Positions 1 through 7,912 of a stretch of DNA of 64,000 nt are shown here, piece by piece. The stretch is from an uncultured Aquimarina sp. GTDB taxonomy: Bacteria; Bacteroidota; Bacteroidia; Flavobacteriales; Flavobacteriaceae. The notes beneath the pieces are model-generated. The model was not told where the DNA came from. It saw only the letters and a list, made by a program, of their open reading frames with translations, and did not search any database. Positions within the stretch are counted from its first letter, which is position 1, and each line of letters starts with the position of its first letter. The stretch is from the NCBI RefSeq assembly GCF_947496855.1, contig NZ_CANMED010000001.1, forward strand, positions 868,001-932,000, written 5' to 3'. Position numbers and translations under genes: made by a program.

Positions 1-1
1 A

Positions 2-1579
2 GAATTATTAGAACATCAACTAGAATTATTATTATTAAAGAAAAGCAAATTAGAAAACCTACTCTCAGGACTGAATCAGGAAAAGAAGATATTGGAAAAT
101 AATCAACATATAGGTAGCGATCAAACAGCGCTTTCATTAGACAAAGTAAAAGAAATATCTACCTATTACCGAGAAAGATCAGTAGCTATACAAAATGAGG
201 CATACGACATCAATTTGCAAAAAAATAAATTAAATGATGATATTAGAGATATAATGAATCAAATTGATAAACTTAGTGATCATACTAAAGAAGAACGAGG
301 AGAAATAAAAGTAAAAATAGATGTACCTTCTTCTACAAATCTTGTATTAATGCTAAGGTATAATGTAACCGATGCAGGATGGTTTCCTTTGTATGACATC
401 AAATCAGAAAATACCGAAACTCCTCTTAAAATAACTTACAAAGCTAATGTATATCAAAAAACCGGTACCGATTGGAATAATACAAAAGTCATCTTATCTA
501 CAGGTGATCCTAACACTAATAACATAAAGCCAGATCTTACAACCAGATATTTAAACTTTAGTTATGGTAGTTATCAAAGAAGAAGTGCTGTAAATAGATA
601 TTCCTCCACCTATAATCCTAATATAAAAACAGTGAGCGGTATTGTAACGGATGAAAAAGGGCTTCCGCTTCCTGGTGTTAACGTAGTAGAAAAAGGATTC
701 AATAACGGCGCCATAACAGATTTTGATGGCAAGTATACAATTACCATCCAACAAGGAAAACAATTAGTATTTTCATACCTTGGTTATACTACAGAAGAAA
801 TAACGATAGGAAGTTCTATCGTCAATATAAGTCTAGAAGAAGATAATAGTACCTTAGATGAAGTAGTTGTAGTAGGTTATGGAACTTCATCAGGATATAG
901 GAGAGCATCACGTAGTAAATCGAAAAGAAAAAAAGAAACCTATAATGTTACTGTAGCGTCCAAAGAAGAAGGAATTACGAATACTCGATTTGTGATCAAA
1001 AAGAAATATACTATCAAATCCAATAGTGATATCACTACTATAGAAATTGACAATTTCGATATGAATGCTGATTACAGTTATTATGTAGCTCCAGAACTCA
1101 ATGAAAATGTATTTTTAACTGCCAAATTAGGAAATTGGGAACAATTTGATCTATTGGCAGGAGAAGCCAATATATATTTTGAAGGTAGTTATGCCGGTAA
1201 GACCAATATTGATCCACAAGCAACAACAGATAGTTTGATGATCTCATTAGGAACTGATCCTAACATTGTAGTAAAAAGAGAACCGCTAAAAAAATTTAAA
1301 AGCAAATCTTTTTACGGTAGTAATCGAATTGTAGATCTTGGATATACGATACAGTTAAAAAACAATAAACAAAGTACAATTCATTTGATTCTCGAAGATC
1401 GAATTCCTATTTCTCAAAATAAAGACATCAAAGTGGATAATATAGAAACTAATGATGGTAATTACGATCCGAAAACAGGAATTATGAAATGGAAACTAAC
1501 AGTAAAACCAAAAGTACAATTAGAAAAACAATTTTCTTATCAACTAAAATATCCAAAAAACAAAAGAGTTAATTTATAA
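2..1579 (+). CDS. DUF4139 / MuiA-family protein with inserted SusC-like N-terminal module (5' end outside window)
   Basis: The reading frame is open from the first bases of the window, so the N-terminus, probably with a DUF4140 domain and signal peptide, is missing. The visible part starts with a Leu/Lys/Glu-rich coiled coil, followed by the DUF4139 beta region (about bases 300-550, with a DAGWFPLYD segment). It is then interrupted at about bases 634-885 by a carboxypeptidase-regulatory-like module ending in a SusC/RagA signature (LDEVVVVGYG). A basic linker follows, and DUF4139 resumes to the stop. The family (mucoidy inhibitor A) has no firmly known biochemical role; envelope location is inferred. 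No transmembrane barrel follows the signature, so this is not a TonB-dependent receptor. It ends before a strong bidirectional terminator. Family assignment is fairly sure; function is unknown. Confidence 0.8.
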   Translation, partial: ELLEHQLELLLLKKSKLENLLSGLNQEKKILENNQHIGSDQTALSLDKVKEISTYYRERSVAIQNEAYDINLQKNKLNDDIRDIMNQIDKLSDHTKEERGEIKVKIDVPSSTNLVLMLRYNVTDAGWFPLYDIKSENTETPLKITYKANVYQKTGTDWNNTKVILSTGDPNTNNIKPDLTTRYLNFSYGSYQRRSAVNRYSSTYNPNIKTVSGIVTDEKGLPLPGVNVVEKGFNNGAITDFDGKYTITIQQGKQLVFSYLGYTTEEITIGSSIVNISLEEDNSTLDEVVVVGYGTSSGYRRASRSKSKRKKETYNVTVASKEEGITNTRFVIKKKYTIKSNSDITTIEIDNFDMNADYSYYVAPELNENVFLTAKLGNWEQFDLLAGEANIYFEGSYAGKTNIDPQATTDSLMISLGTDPNIVVKREPLKKFKSKSFYGSNRIVDLGYTIQLKNNKQSTIHLILEDRIPISQNKDIKVDNIETNDGNYDPKTGIMKWKLTVKPKVQLEKQFSYQLKYPKNKRVNL

Positions 1580-1593
1580 CACTCTTGTTTATG

Positions 1594-1638
1594 AATACTT
1601 GTGCCGTTTTTAATTTATATAAAAACGGCACAAGTATT
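1594..1638. terminator. Bidirectional terminator hairpin
   Basis: A perfect 18-bp inverted repeat (1594-1611 with 1621-1638) has a 9-base loop and U-rich arms. It lies between the convergent DUF4139 gene and the small lipoprotein gene, so it probably terminates both transcripts. Confidence 0.85.
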
Positions 1639-1648
1639 TTAAGTAGTA

Positions 1649-2041
1649 TTATCGTTCAAAACGAAATATAAATCCGTCAATAGCACTTTCTGTTACAGTA
1701 AATACGGTGTTTTCTAAGTTTAATCTACCATAATTTACTTCATTAACAATAAGGATGTCAGCATCCGCTGGAGCAGAAACACTATATGTGTATGTCCCCG
1801 ATACCAATAATGTGTTTGCAGAGGTGGTTGTGCTACTATTAACAATAGTAACCATCCCTGTAGTCTCATTAAAATCCCAAACAACAATTCCTTTAGCTAT
1901 ATCTTCATCCAATCCGGTTATACCTCCTGATATATTTACAAGATTCCAAGTTCCTTGAAGTGTTGGTTGAGCATTATTATCATCGTCATTACTACAACTA
2001 AAAAGTACAATGGAGAGCAATAAAATACATAAGCGTTTCAT
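1649..2041 (-). CDS. Small lipocalin-like lipoprotein
   Basis: A protein of about 130 residues. It opens with MKRLCIL, a short hydrophobic signal and the lipobox LFSC, followed by the Asp/Asn-rich tether SNDDDNN that is typical of Bacteroidota lipoproteins. The body contains LQGTWNLVNISGG, the characteristic first strand of lipocalin-like (DUF4923/Lipocalin_4 type) lipoproteins. An in-frame ATG 14 codons upstream is possible, but the inner start gives a proper signal peptide. A decayed paralogue lies immediately upstream. Ligand and function are unknown. Confidence 0.75.
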   Translation of the reverse strand: MKRLCILLLSIVLFSCSNDDDNNAQPTLQGTWNLVNISGGITGLDEDIAKGIVVWDFNETTGMVTIVNSSTTTSANTLLVSGTYTYSVSAPADADILIVNEVNYGRLNLENTVFTVTESAIDGFIFRFER

Positions 2042-2135
2042 ATGATATAATTTAAAAGTTAATTCTCTTAATAGATGGTACACCTCTATATTGGTTGCGT
2101 CTAAAAATGAGTGACTAAATTAATTACCTACCAAA

Positions 2136-2513
2136 CTAAATCTTGAATTCGTCTCTAAACTGTTGATTAACTGTAAAACTATTAGATGTAGCATTAAATG
2201 TTCCTAAATTGATTTAATTAACAACTAGTTCATCAATATCTGAAGTTGTAACAATAGAATACATATCTATTCCAGAAGGAAAACCATCATACACAACAGT
2301 GATCGTACTATTATTGGTAACGGTTACCATATTAGTAGATTCATTAAAATCCTAAATAATTGTTCCTCTCTCAAAATCCTGATCTATTCCAGTAAATCCA
2401 CCAGTAACATTAACCAGATTCCACTCTCCTTGTAGACTTACGCTTGGATTATGAACATCATTACTACAACTAATAAATACGAGTGAAATCAGTAAAAAAT
2501 ATAAATTCCTCAT
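2136..2513 (-). pseudogene. Decayed paralogue of the neighbouring lipocalin-like lipoprotein
   Basis: The reading frame begins MRNLYFLL with lipobox VFISC and LQGEWNLVNVTGG, closely parallel to the intact copy downstream. A TAG at 2352-2354 replaces the Trp of the WDFNE segment, and a TAA at 2214-2216 sits where the intact gene has Glu (VNEVN becomes VN-stop-IN). The rest of the frame still aligns with the intact gene (TVTNNS, SFTVN) and ends at a TAG at 2136-2138. There are no frameshifts, so inactivation is by two point nonsense changes and looks recent. The pair arose by tandem duplication. Confidence 0.85.
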
Positions 2514-2636
2514 CTGTTTATGTATAAAATCACTAAACATACTAATAGATGAAGTTAATCAAAATCCGTTGTGCTGTAAAATGCTAATTATATAACAAGA
2601 AATATATAATAAAATCTAAAAGGTCCTAACGAGTCC

Positions 2637-4073
2637 CTATTTAAAAGAGTCAGCGATTCTTTGGATCTCATCTAAAAGCGCTATAAAATCCTCTTTTTCT
2701 GTTAATGGATTCATTATGGAAGTCCTTAGGTAACGATTCTCTCCTACCATTGTTTGTACTATATAAAATTTTCCTAATAAGATCAACTCCTCACGTATTC
2801 GTGAATTAAATGAGTTTATTACTTCTGAAGAAACATCATTATATCTAAAGTTTACAATATTAGCTTCTGGGTCTATGAGTAATTCAAATTTGGCTCTTTC
2901 TTTAATAAGTTTAGCAAATACTTTCCCAAGATCATATAATCGATCCATGTTCTTTTCGAAAATATCTTCACCGTACATCTTAATGATTGAATACACCTTT
3001 AGTGACATCATTAATTTAGTACACTCAAAAGTTCTTTTCCCAGAATTATACCATTCCCTAGAATGTTGAGAGTCCCAAAGATATTGAGCCTTTTGCTCAA
3101 AAGTCTTATAAGAATCTTCACCGTTTTTAAAAATTAACGCAGTATTTAAAGCGGGGGTTAATAACATTTTATGAAAATCAATCGCAACCGAATCTGCTTT
3201 ATCAATTCCCTTTGCTAGATATTTATATTTCTCTGAAAAAATAACTCCACCTCCATGAGCTCCATCTATATGAAACCATAAATTATTGTCTTCTGCAAAA
3301 GTAGCTAACATTTCTAAATCGTCATAGGATCCCGTAGAAGTTGAAGAAGCGCATCCAACAACTGCTATGACAGCTAAACCCTTACTTTTTGCATTTTCTA
3401 AATACGCTGCTAGTAAAGAAGTATCTATTTTATAAAATTCATTAGAAGGAACCTTTATAATTCCATCCGCACCAAATCCTAGTATTCTTGCTGCACGATC
3501 AATACAATAATGTGCTTCTTCAGAAACCAAAACCGCTAATTTCTCCTTATGACCTTCTTCCCATACCATTCCAGGTGCTTTTGCTTTTCTTGCAGCTAAT
3601 AGTGCCGTTAGATTTGCTAACGTTCCTCCAGAAGTAAGAAAACCTGCTGCATCAGATTCATATCCAATTTTTTTTGCTACAAAATCGGTAACAATTCTTT
3701 CTAAGGCATTAGATGCCATGCCCATTTCATAAACTCCAGTACCATTACTCAACACATCAGTCACTAATCCTGAAAGACTACTGATTACTGAAGGTACTGC
3801 TACCTGATGCCCCATATACCTTGGATGGTGCACATGAATAGATCGATCTAGAACCTTTTTATAAAAGTCCATGATATTAGAATCAGAAGACATATCATCT
3901 TTCCAATAAGCCAATTCTTTTTCTGGATCCTGATATGTAAGCACAGCCTGTTCTTTTTGTGATTGTGTTTGATCAAGATGATCCGCAAGCATATCAACCA
4001 ACTGATGGCCAATTTCTCTAAAATCCGATGGGCTATATAGTTTCGATAACTCTGTTTCGTTCATAGTATGCAA
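2637..4073 (-). CDS. PLP-dependent group II amino-acid decarboxylase
   Basis: A 478-residue fold-type I decarboxylase of the aromatic-amino-acid / diaminobutyrate / glutamate decarboxylase family. Visible landmarks are HPRYMGHQ (about 83-90), the TSGGT phosphate-binding stretch (147-151), D270-A-H273 for the pyridine ring, and H301-K302, where K302 should form the Schiff base. Family members remove the alpha-carboxylate of an amino acid to give an amine and CO2. The substrate cannot be read from the sequence. Start is at the first ATG; the ATG three codons in is equally plausible. The gene lies 199 bases after the dehydrogenase gene, with a hairpin between them, so it may be co-regulated with the upstream genes or transcribed separately. 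Confidence 0.88.
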   Translation of the reverse strand: MHTMNETELSKLYSPSDFREIGHQLVDMLADHLDQTQSQKEQAVLTYQDPEKELAYWKDDMSSDSNIMDFYKKVLDRSIHVHHPRYMGHQVAVPSVISSLSGLVTDVLSNGTGVYEMGMASNALERIVTDFVAKKIGYESDAAGFLTSGGTLANLTALLAARKAKAPGMVWEEGHKEKLAVLVSEEAHYCIDRAARILGFGADGIIKVPSNEFYKIDTSLLAAYLENAKSKGLAVIAVVGCASSTSTGSYDDLEMLATFAEDNNLWFHIDGAHGGGVIFSEKYKYLAKGIDKADSVAIDFHKMLLTPALNTALIFKNGEDSYKTFEQKAQYLWDSQHSREWYNSGKRTFECTKLMMSLKVYSIIKMYGEDIFEKNMDRLYDLGKVFAKLIKERAKFELLIDPEANIVNFRYNDVSSEVINSFNSRIREELILLGKFYIVQTMVGENRYLRTSIMNPLTEKEDFIALLDEIQRIADSFK

Positions 4074-4149
4074 TCTTATTACAGCAATTAATTTTATAAA
4101 TAAGTTTAAAAAAGATAAACTAATGTATAGTAAATTATGGAATAAATTA

Positions 4150-4175
4150 AACCCGAAACTTACATGTTTCGGGTT
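4150..4175 (-). terminator. Hairpin between dehydrogenase and decarboxylase genes
   Basis: A 10-bp perfect stem (AACCCGAAAC with its complement) and a 6-base loop, followed on the minus strand by a weak U-rich tail (TTTAATTT). It may act as a leaky terminator that reduces expression of the decarboxylase relative to the upstream genes. Confidence 0.5.
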
Positions 4176-4272
4176 AGTATAATATATGAATATTTCCTTT
4201 AGTTTTATGAGGTATCAAAAACACAAACATATTTCTGAGACATAACGAGTTTAAACTTATATATAATATCCT

Positions 4273-5253
4273 TTATACTACCTCATGCTCTTCTTTAAGT
4301 AATGGTTGGTGAACAACATATTTAGGGTTTCTGTCTAACAAAGAAGTCAGCGCATTTTCTGAAGCTTTATAGCGTTGCTCTATTTCACTCTGTATAGAAT
4401 TATAAGATGAGTGTGGATTAATAACTAAACGACCACTCACCCATGATTCATGGTTTTTCCACGCCTGTATTAATGAATCGTCTAATGGAGGCTCCTGAGG
4501 CAATACATCTAAACAGGCCATATTTAACTTATTTGATTTTAAACCTCTTTCTATAACGCTAAGATCTTTTACAAGATTTCCTCTTGCTGTATTTACTAAT
4601 GAAGCTCCGGATTTCATTTGATCAATAAAAACATCATCGACCATACCCAAGGTTTCTGAATTAGAAGGACAATGCAAAGAAACTATATCACAACTCCCTA
4701 GTAGTTCCTCTAATGAATTCATTCTTTTTGTTTCAAATACCTTAGCCACCCCATAACTAGCATAAGGATCATAAAAACATGTCTGATATCCCAAGTATTT
4801 TGCTTTTTTCAATGTTAGAGAACCAATTCTTCCGACACCTACAAAACCAATTAAAGTTTCACTGTTTCTTGAAATATTTTTATTTACATTCTCTTGCCAT
4901 CCATTAGTATAAAACCTACTAACAGCATCATATCTTGTAATTTCTCTGCTGCAGTTAAGAATCATTGCTAAAGCCGTATCACTAACTTCATCAGTACAAT
5001 AATCGGGATTATTACATACTGTTATACCTTTTCGTAAGCAAGCTTGAACATCTATTTTATCATACCCTACACCATACCGTATCACAGTATGCACATTAGG
5101 AAATTGCTCTAAATATTCTTCTGTAATATTTTGATGCCATACTAATAACACTTCGATATGATCATTTGGGTTATCTGTTAGATACTCAGCTAATACTTGT
5201 TCTTCTATTGTTGGATTTTTAATTCTATCCGTTATATACACATTACCTATCAT
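4273..5253 (-). CDS. D-2-hydroxyacid dehydrogenase, C-terminal-binding-protein type
   Basis: A 326-residue NAD(P)-dependent oxidoreductase of the D-isomer-specific 2-hydroxyacid dehydrogenase family. The Rossmann motif G139-x-G141-xx-G144 (GVGRIG) is present, as are the catalytic R224 in NTARGN, E254 in LPQEPP, and H281 in NPHSS. Arrangement and length match CtBP-like enzymes. It would interconvert a 2-oxoacid and a D-2-hydroxyacid in the cytoplasm; the substrate is unknown. It starts 6 bases after the Gate-domain membrane protein, so the two are clearly in one operon. A catabolic or detoxifying partner role for the product of the upstream dioxygenase is inference only. Confidence 0.85.
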   Translation of the reverse strand: MIGNVYITDRIKNPTIEEQVLAEYLTDNPNDHIEVLLVWHQNITEEYLEQFPNVHTVIRYGVGYDKIDVQACLRKGITVCNNPDYCTDEVSDTALAMILNCSREITRYDAVSRFYTNGWQENVNKNISRNSETLIGFVGVGRIGSLTLKKAKYLGYQTCFYDPYASYGVAKVFETKRMNSLEELLGSCDIVSLHCPSNSETLGMVDDVFIDQMKSGASLVNTARGNLVKDLSVIERGLKSNKLNMACLDVLPQEPPLDDSLIQAWKNHESWVSGRLVINPHSSYNSIQSEIEQRYKASENALTSLLDRNPKYVVHQPLLKEEHEVV

Positions 5254-5259
5254 CTTATA

Positions 5260-6147
5260 CTAATTTGTTATTCTTAAAAATTTAATATTTTGAAATAGTC
5301 TAAAACTAGAAATCAAATAAAGAAATAGTACTACTATTACCGCCACTCCCACTCTTAAACCTAAAATAATTAGCAAATTAGCATTAAAGAGTCCAAACAA
5401 AAGAGTTTCTTCAATAAGGCCATGTGCTAACATTAAAAAAGTTAATAAGTAAATTTTATGCTTTTTATCTACCTTGGACATATCTTTCAATAAGATTCCT
5501 GCACCATAGGTAACCCCTAATAAACCTCCTACCAACAAACTAGACATGTAAGTATGTTTATCAAGAAAACTAGCTATAGGCTTCCATTTTCTTAAAAGTT
5601 CAAAAACTATAATCAACACAGTGACTAACAAAATGATCTTAAAAGTTAAAATAAAACTATTTTTAATTGATAAAATAATCATAGATAAAAAATCAGAATC
5701 TACATTAGTTACCGCTAGACTATTAGTAATCGTATGCAATTCTGCTGGAGCAATAACAGATACTAATGCTGCACATCCTAATGCTGCTGCTAATCTTGAT
5801 ACTGCATGGGTAATGATTGGAAATCCAACTTTTTTTAGAACAGCTACTTCTAAAGGAATCGAATGACAAATTGCCAAGAACGTTCCAACTACTGTCCATT
5901 CGAATCCAGTTAGCCCCAAACTTGCTGCCACTGCTATACCTGCATAAAGGTTAAAGAAAAAACCCGCAGCAAATACTAAGGCCACTCCAGCTTGTAGATT
6001 TAACAAGTCTGATATCGGTTCAAATAAAAAGGAAACATGGTCTATAATACCTAAATAATTAAGTATATCTACCCCAATAGCAAAAGGAACTACCAATTTA
6101 ACAATCATCCAGGATGATGACAACGCCTTACTTAATGCTTCTTTCAT
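5260..6147 (-). CDS. Nucleoside-recognition / Gate-domain membrane protein (YjiH-like)
   Basis: A 295-residue integral membrane protein with about seven or eight hydrophobic segments. The stretches FFFNLYAGIAVAA and CHSIPLEVAVLKKVGFP resemble the duplicated Gate (nucleoside recognition) domain of YjiH/SpmA-like proteins. Such proteins are thought to be transporters or gates, and their substrates are mostly unknown despite the name. It sits 90 bases downstream of the dioxygenase gene and 6 bases upstream of the dehydrogenase gene, so a role moving the substrate or product of these enzymes is plausible. Family call is moderate; function is not established. Confidence 0.7.
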   Translation of the reverse strand: MKEALSKALSSSWMIVKLVVPFAIGVDILNYLGIIDHVSFLFEPISDLLNLQAGVALVFAAGFFFNLYAGIAVAASLGLTGFEWTVVGTFLAICHSIPLEVAVLKKVGFPIITHAVSRLAAALGCAALVSVIAPAELHTITNSLAVTNVDSDFLSMIILSIKNSFILTFKIILLVTVLIIVFELLRKWKPIASFLDKHTYMSSLLVGGLLGVTYGAGILLKDMSKVDKKHKIYLLTFLMLAHGLIEETLLFGLFNANLLIILGLRVGVAVIVVLFLYLISSFRLFQNIKFLRITN

Positions 6148-6237
6148 ATAAAAAATTATTAATATTTAGTGAGATATTATCATTAGAAAACTCTAATAAT
6201 CATCTCAATTAATTTACATAAACAACTTTATGAATCT

Positions 6238-7023
6238 TTACGATGATATGTTATAATCAATGATTAACATATCTCGATACCCTTCTTTTTCCGAAAAAGA
6301 ATAAATAGGTGACACATCATGCTTCACGTATTCGTCACAAACAACTATAGTGTCTAAAAATTCGCAAAGTTGTTTATGTACAATTGGGGTTTCTTCCAAA
6401 TCATATAATCCAGAAATTCCACCTGCAATATTATTACGAGCTATCAAATGTTGTGAAACATATTTATGTCCATCCTGATGAATTCCTTCAGGGGTTGGCA
6501 AACCTAAAGCTCCATAAAATGCTTTAATACGCATTTGATGTACATTGATATTTATTTTTTGCGGCACCTTTACACTAGCCAAAGGTAGATTATCAATTAC
6601 TTGTTGTATCAAACATGATAGTATTGGTAATTTTAAAAATTCATCTTCTGCTGGTGCAAATACCCTTTCTACATCACCTACAAATTTATTGATTGATTTA
6701 CTTTGTACAAACGCCATATTCCCATTGTCAATCTTTAGTTCTTTTGTTACTGGATCAAAAGAAAGATAACCAATCCTACGATATCTATATTTTCCCCCAT
6801 CTGGCATATATGGATCAAGTTCTAAATTATTCCAGAAATCTTTAAAATTTCTAATATCACTCTGGGTACTATTGCTTTTCTGTGTAATATCGCTACCAGC
6901 AAGCAAGGCGTGATAATTAGTAGCTAATTCCTTAGCGAAATCAACATTTGGCTGTTGTTTTTCTAAAACCTGTGTTTTTTCTGCGTTATTCATTGATCTA
7001 AGCTTTAATTGATTAATACTCAA
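6238..7023 (-). CDS. Fe(II)/2-oxoglutarate dioxygenase, amino-acid hydroxylase-like (PF10014 type)
   Basis: A 261-residue protein resembling the 2OG-Fe dioxygenase family that includes bacterial L-isoleucine 4-hydroxylase. The facial triad is readable: H182-x-D184 in GIHQDGH and H235 in YVKHD. R250 in YRDMLIIDY is well placed to bind the 2-oxoglutarate carboxylate. The family hydroxylates free aliphatic amino acids, using O2 and 2-oxoglutarate. It is the first gene of the minus-strand group. A start at the second Met (residue 11) is possible. The neighbouring decarboxylase and dehydrogenase suggest that a hydroxylated amino acid or derivative is processed further, but the substrate is not deducible. 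Confidence 0.8.
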   Translation of the reverse strand: MSINQLKLRSMNNAEKTQVLEKQQPNVDFAKELATNYHALLAGSDITQKSNSTQSDIRNFKDFWNNLELDPYMPDGGKYRYRRIGYLSFDPVTKELKIDNGNMAFVQSKSINKFVGDVERVFAPAEDEFLKLPILSCLIQQVIDNLPLASVKVPQKININVHQMRIKAFYGALGLPTPEGIHQDGHKYVSQHLIARNNIAGGISGLYDLEETPIVHKQLCEFLDTIVVCDEYVKHDVSPIYSFSEKEGYRDMLIIDYNISS

Positions 7024-7912
7024 AACTACATATTTATCAATATCAGAAATGAAACCAAGTAATTAAATATAGGTTATCAAATATAGGGAAAAAACCCCTT
7101 TTTTAACAAATACATAATACAACAATTCTACTATTTTCTTAGCAAACAACTATTAATTGATTATATAAAAGAATACTCATAATGTTCTAAAAAAACAGGT
7201 GCCAAAACAACTAAAAGAAAGAAAACTACAAACAAAAAAGTATATTTATGAAATTAAGTCCCTTAAAACAAACCTTCATGACTCCCTATGTAAAATATAT
7301 ACAAAGAGGTATCAATTAAAAATGAACCACCCGAGGGATTCCGATTCAATAACAAAACATAGGTTTTATAAAACTACTAATAAGAAATAAAATGTAAATT
7401 AAATATATGTATTAAGTAAAGGTATCATTATCAGAAAAACGCCAAATATTATTCTTGTGCTACCTATTTCTTTAAAAAAGAAATAGGTATACTAAAAAAC
7501 TAATTTTTAGTGTACCTATAAAAAAAAACAGTAGCTATATTATCTAAAATTACGATTATACAAGTTGTACTTTGAAATTATTATTAAAGAAAATTAGTTG
7601 TTTTTTTGTCACTGCGAAGAATAAAAACTCAGTGTAGCAGCGCTAAGGTTGGTTTTTATTCTGAAACAGAGACGGAATAGAGTATTTTATTACGGTAATT
7701 ACAAAGTGTAAATGGTGTTACAACTATAGAAATCATTAGCTACATAGCGCATCTATCTTAACGTATCAGGGAAAATCCTATATAAAAAGGTAAAACCTTC
7801 TGTGATATACCTAGAAAAATGATTTTTGATTAACCTACTCCTTTTTATTATTATGAAAGAGGGATTCCAATCTATACGGTAATGATAATACCGAAAAAAA
7901 AGAGACAAATAT
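7024..7912. other. Long non-coding stretch with several inverted repeats
   Basis: No convincing gene is seen in these 889 bases. They separate the dioxygenase group from the symporter gene and must hold the promoter of the dioxygenase gene. They contain two overlapping hairpins (7461-7519), an 11-bp inverted repeat (7618-7628 with 7652-7662) enclosing a relatively GC-rich 23-base loop, and a 5-bp CGGTA/TACCG hairpin near 7878. A lysine-rich 63-codon frame at 7199-7390 has no recognisable features. Confidence 0.6.
7461..7519. other. Two overlapping, mutually exclusive hairpins
   Basis: Hairpin A pairs 7461-7473 with 7477-7489 (13 bp, perfect). Hairpin B pairs 7483-7498 with 7504-7519 (16 bp, one G-T). 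Both use bases 7483-7489 (AATAGGTA region), so only one can form at a time, which is attenuator-like geometry. No reading frame follows closely on either strand, so the role is unclear. Confidence 0.55.

Noticed and set aside
7199..7390. A 63-codon plus-strand frame starting with GTG
   Set aside because: It is lysine- and threonine-rich by base composition, has no domain, signal or neighbour to support it, and lies in structured non-coding DNA.
7878..7900. CGGTA/TACCG hairpin considered as the symporter terminator
   Set aside because: On the minus strand the T run precedes the hairpin instead of following it, so it does not fit an intrinsic terminator for that gene.
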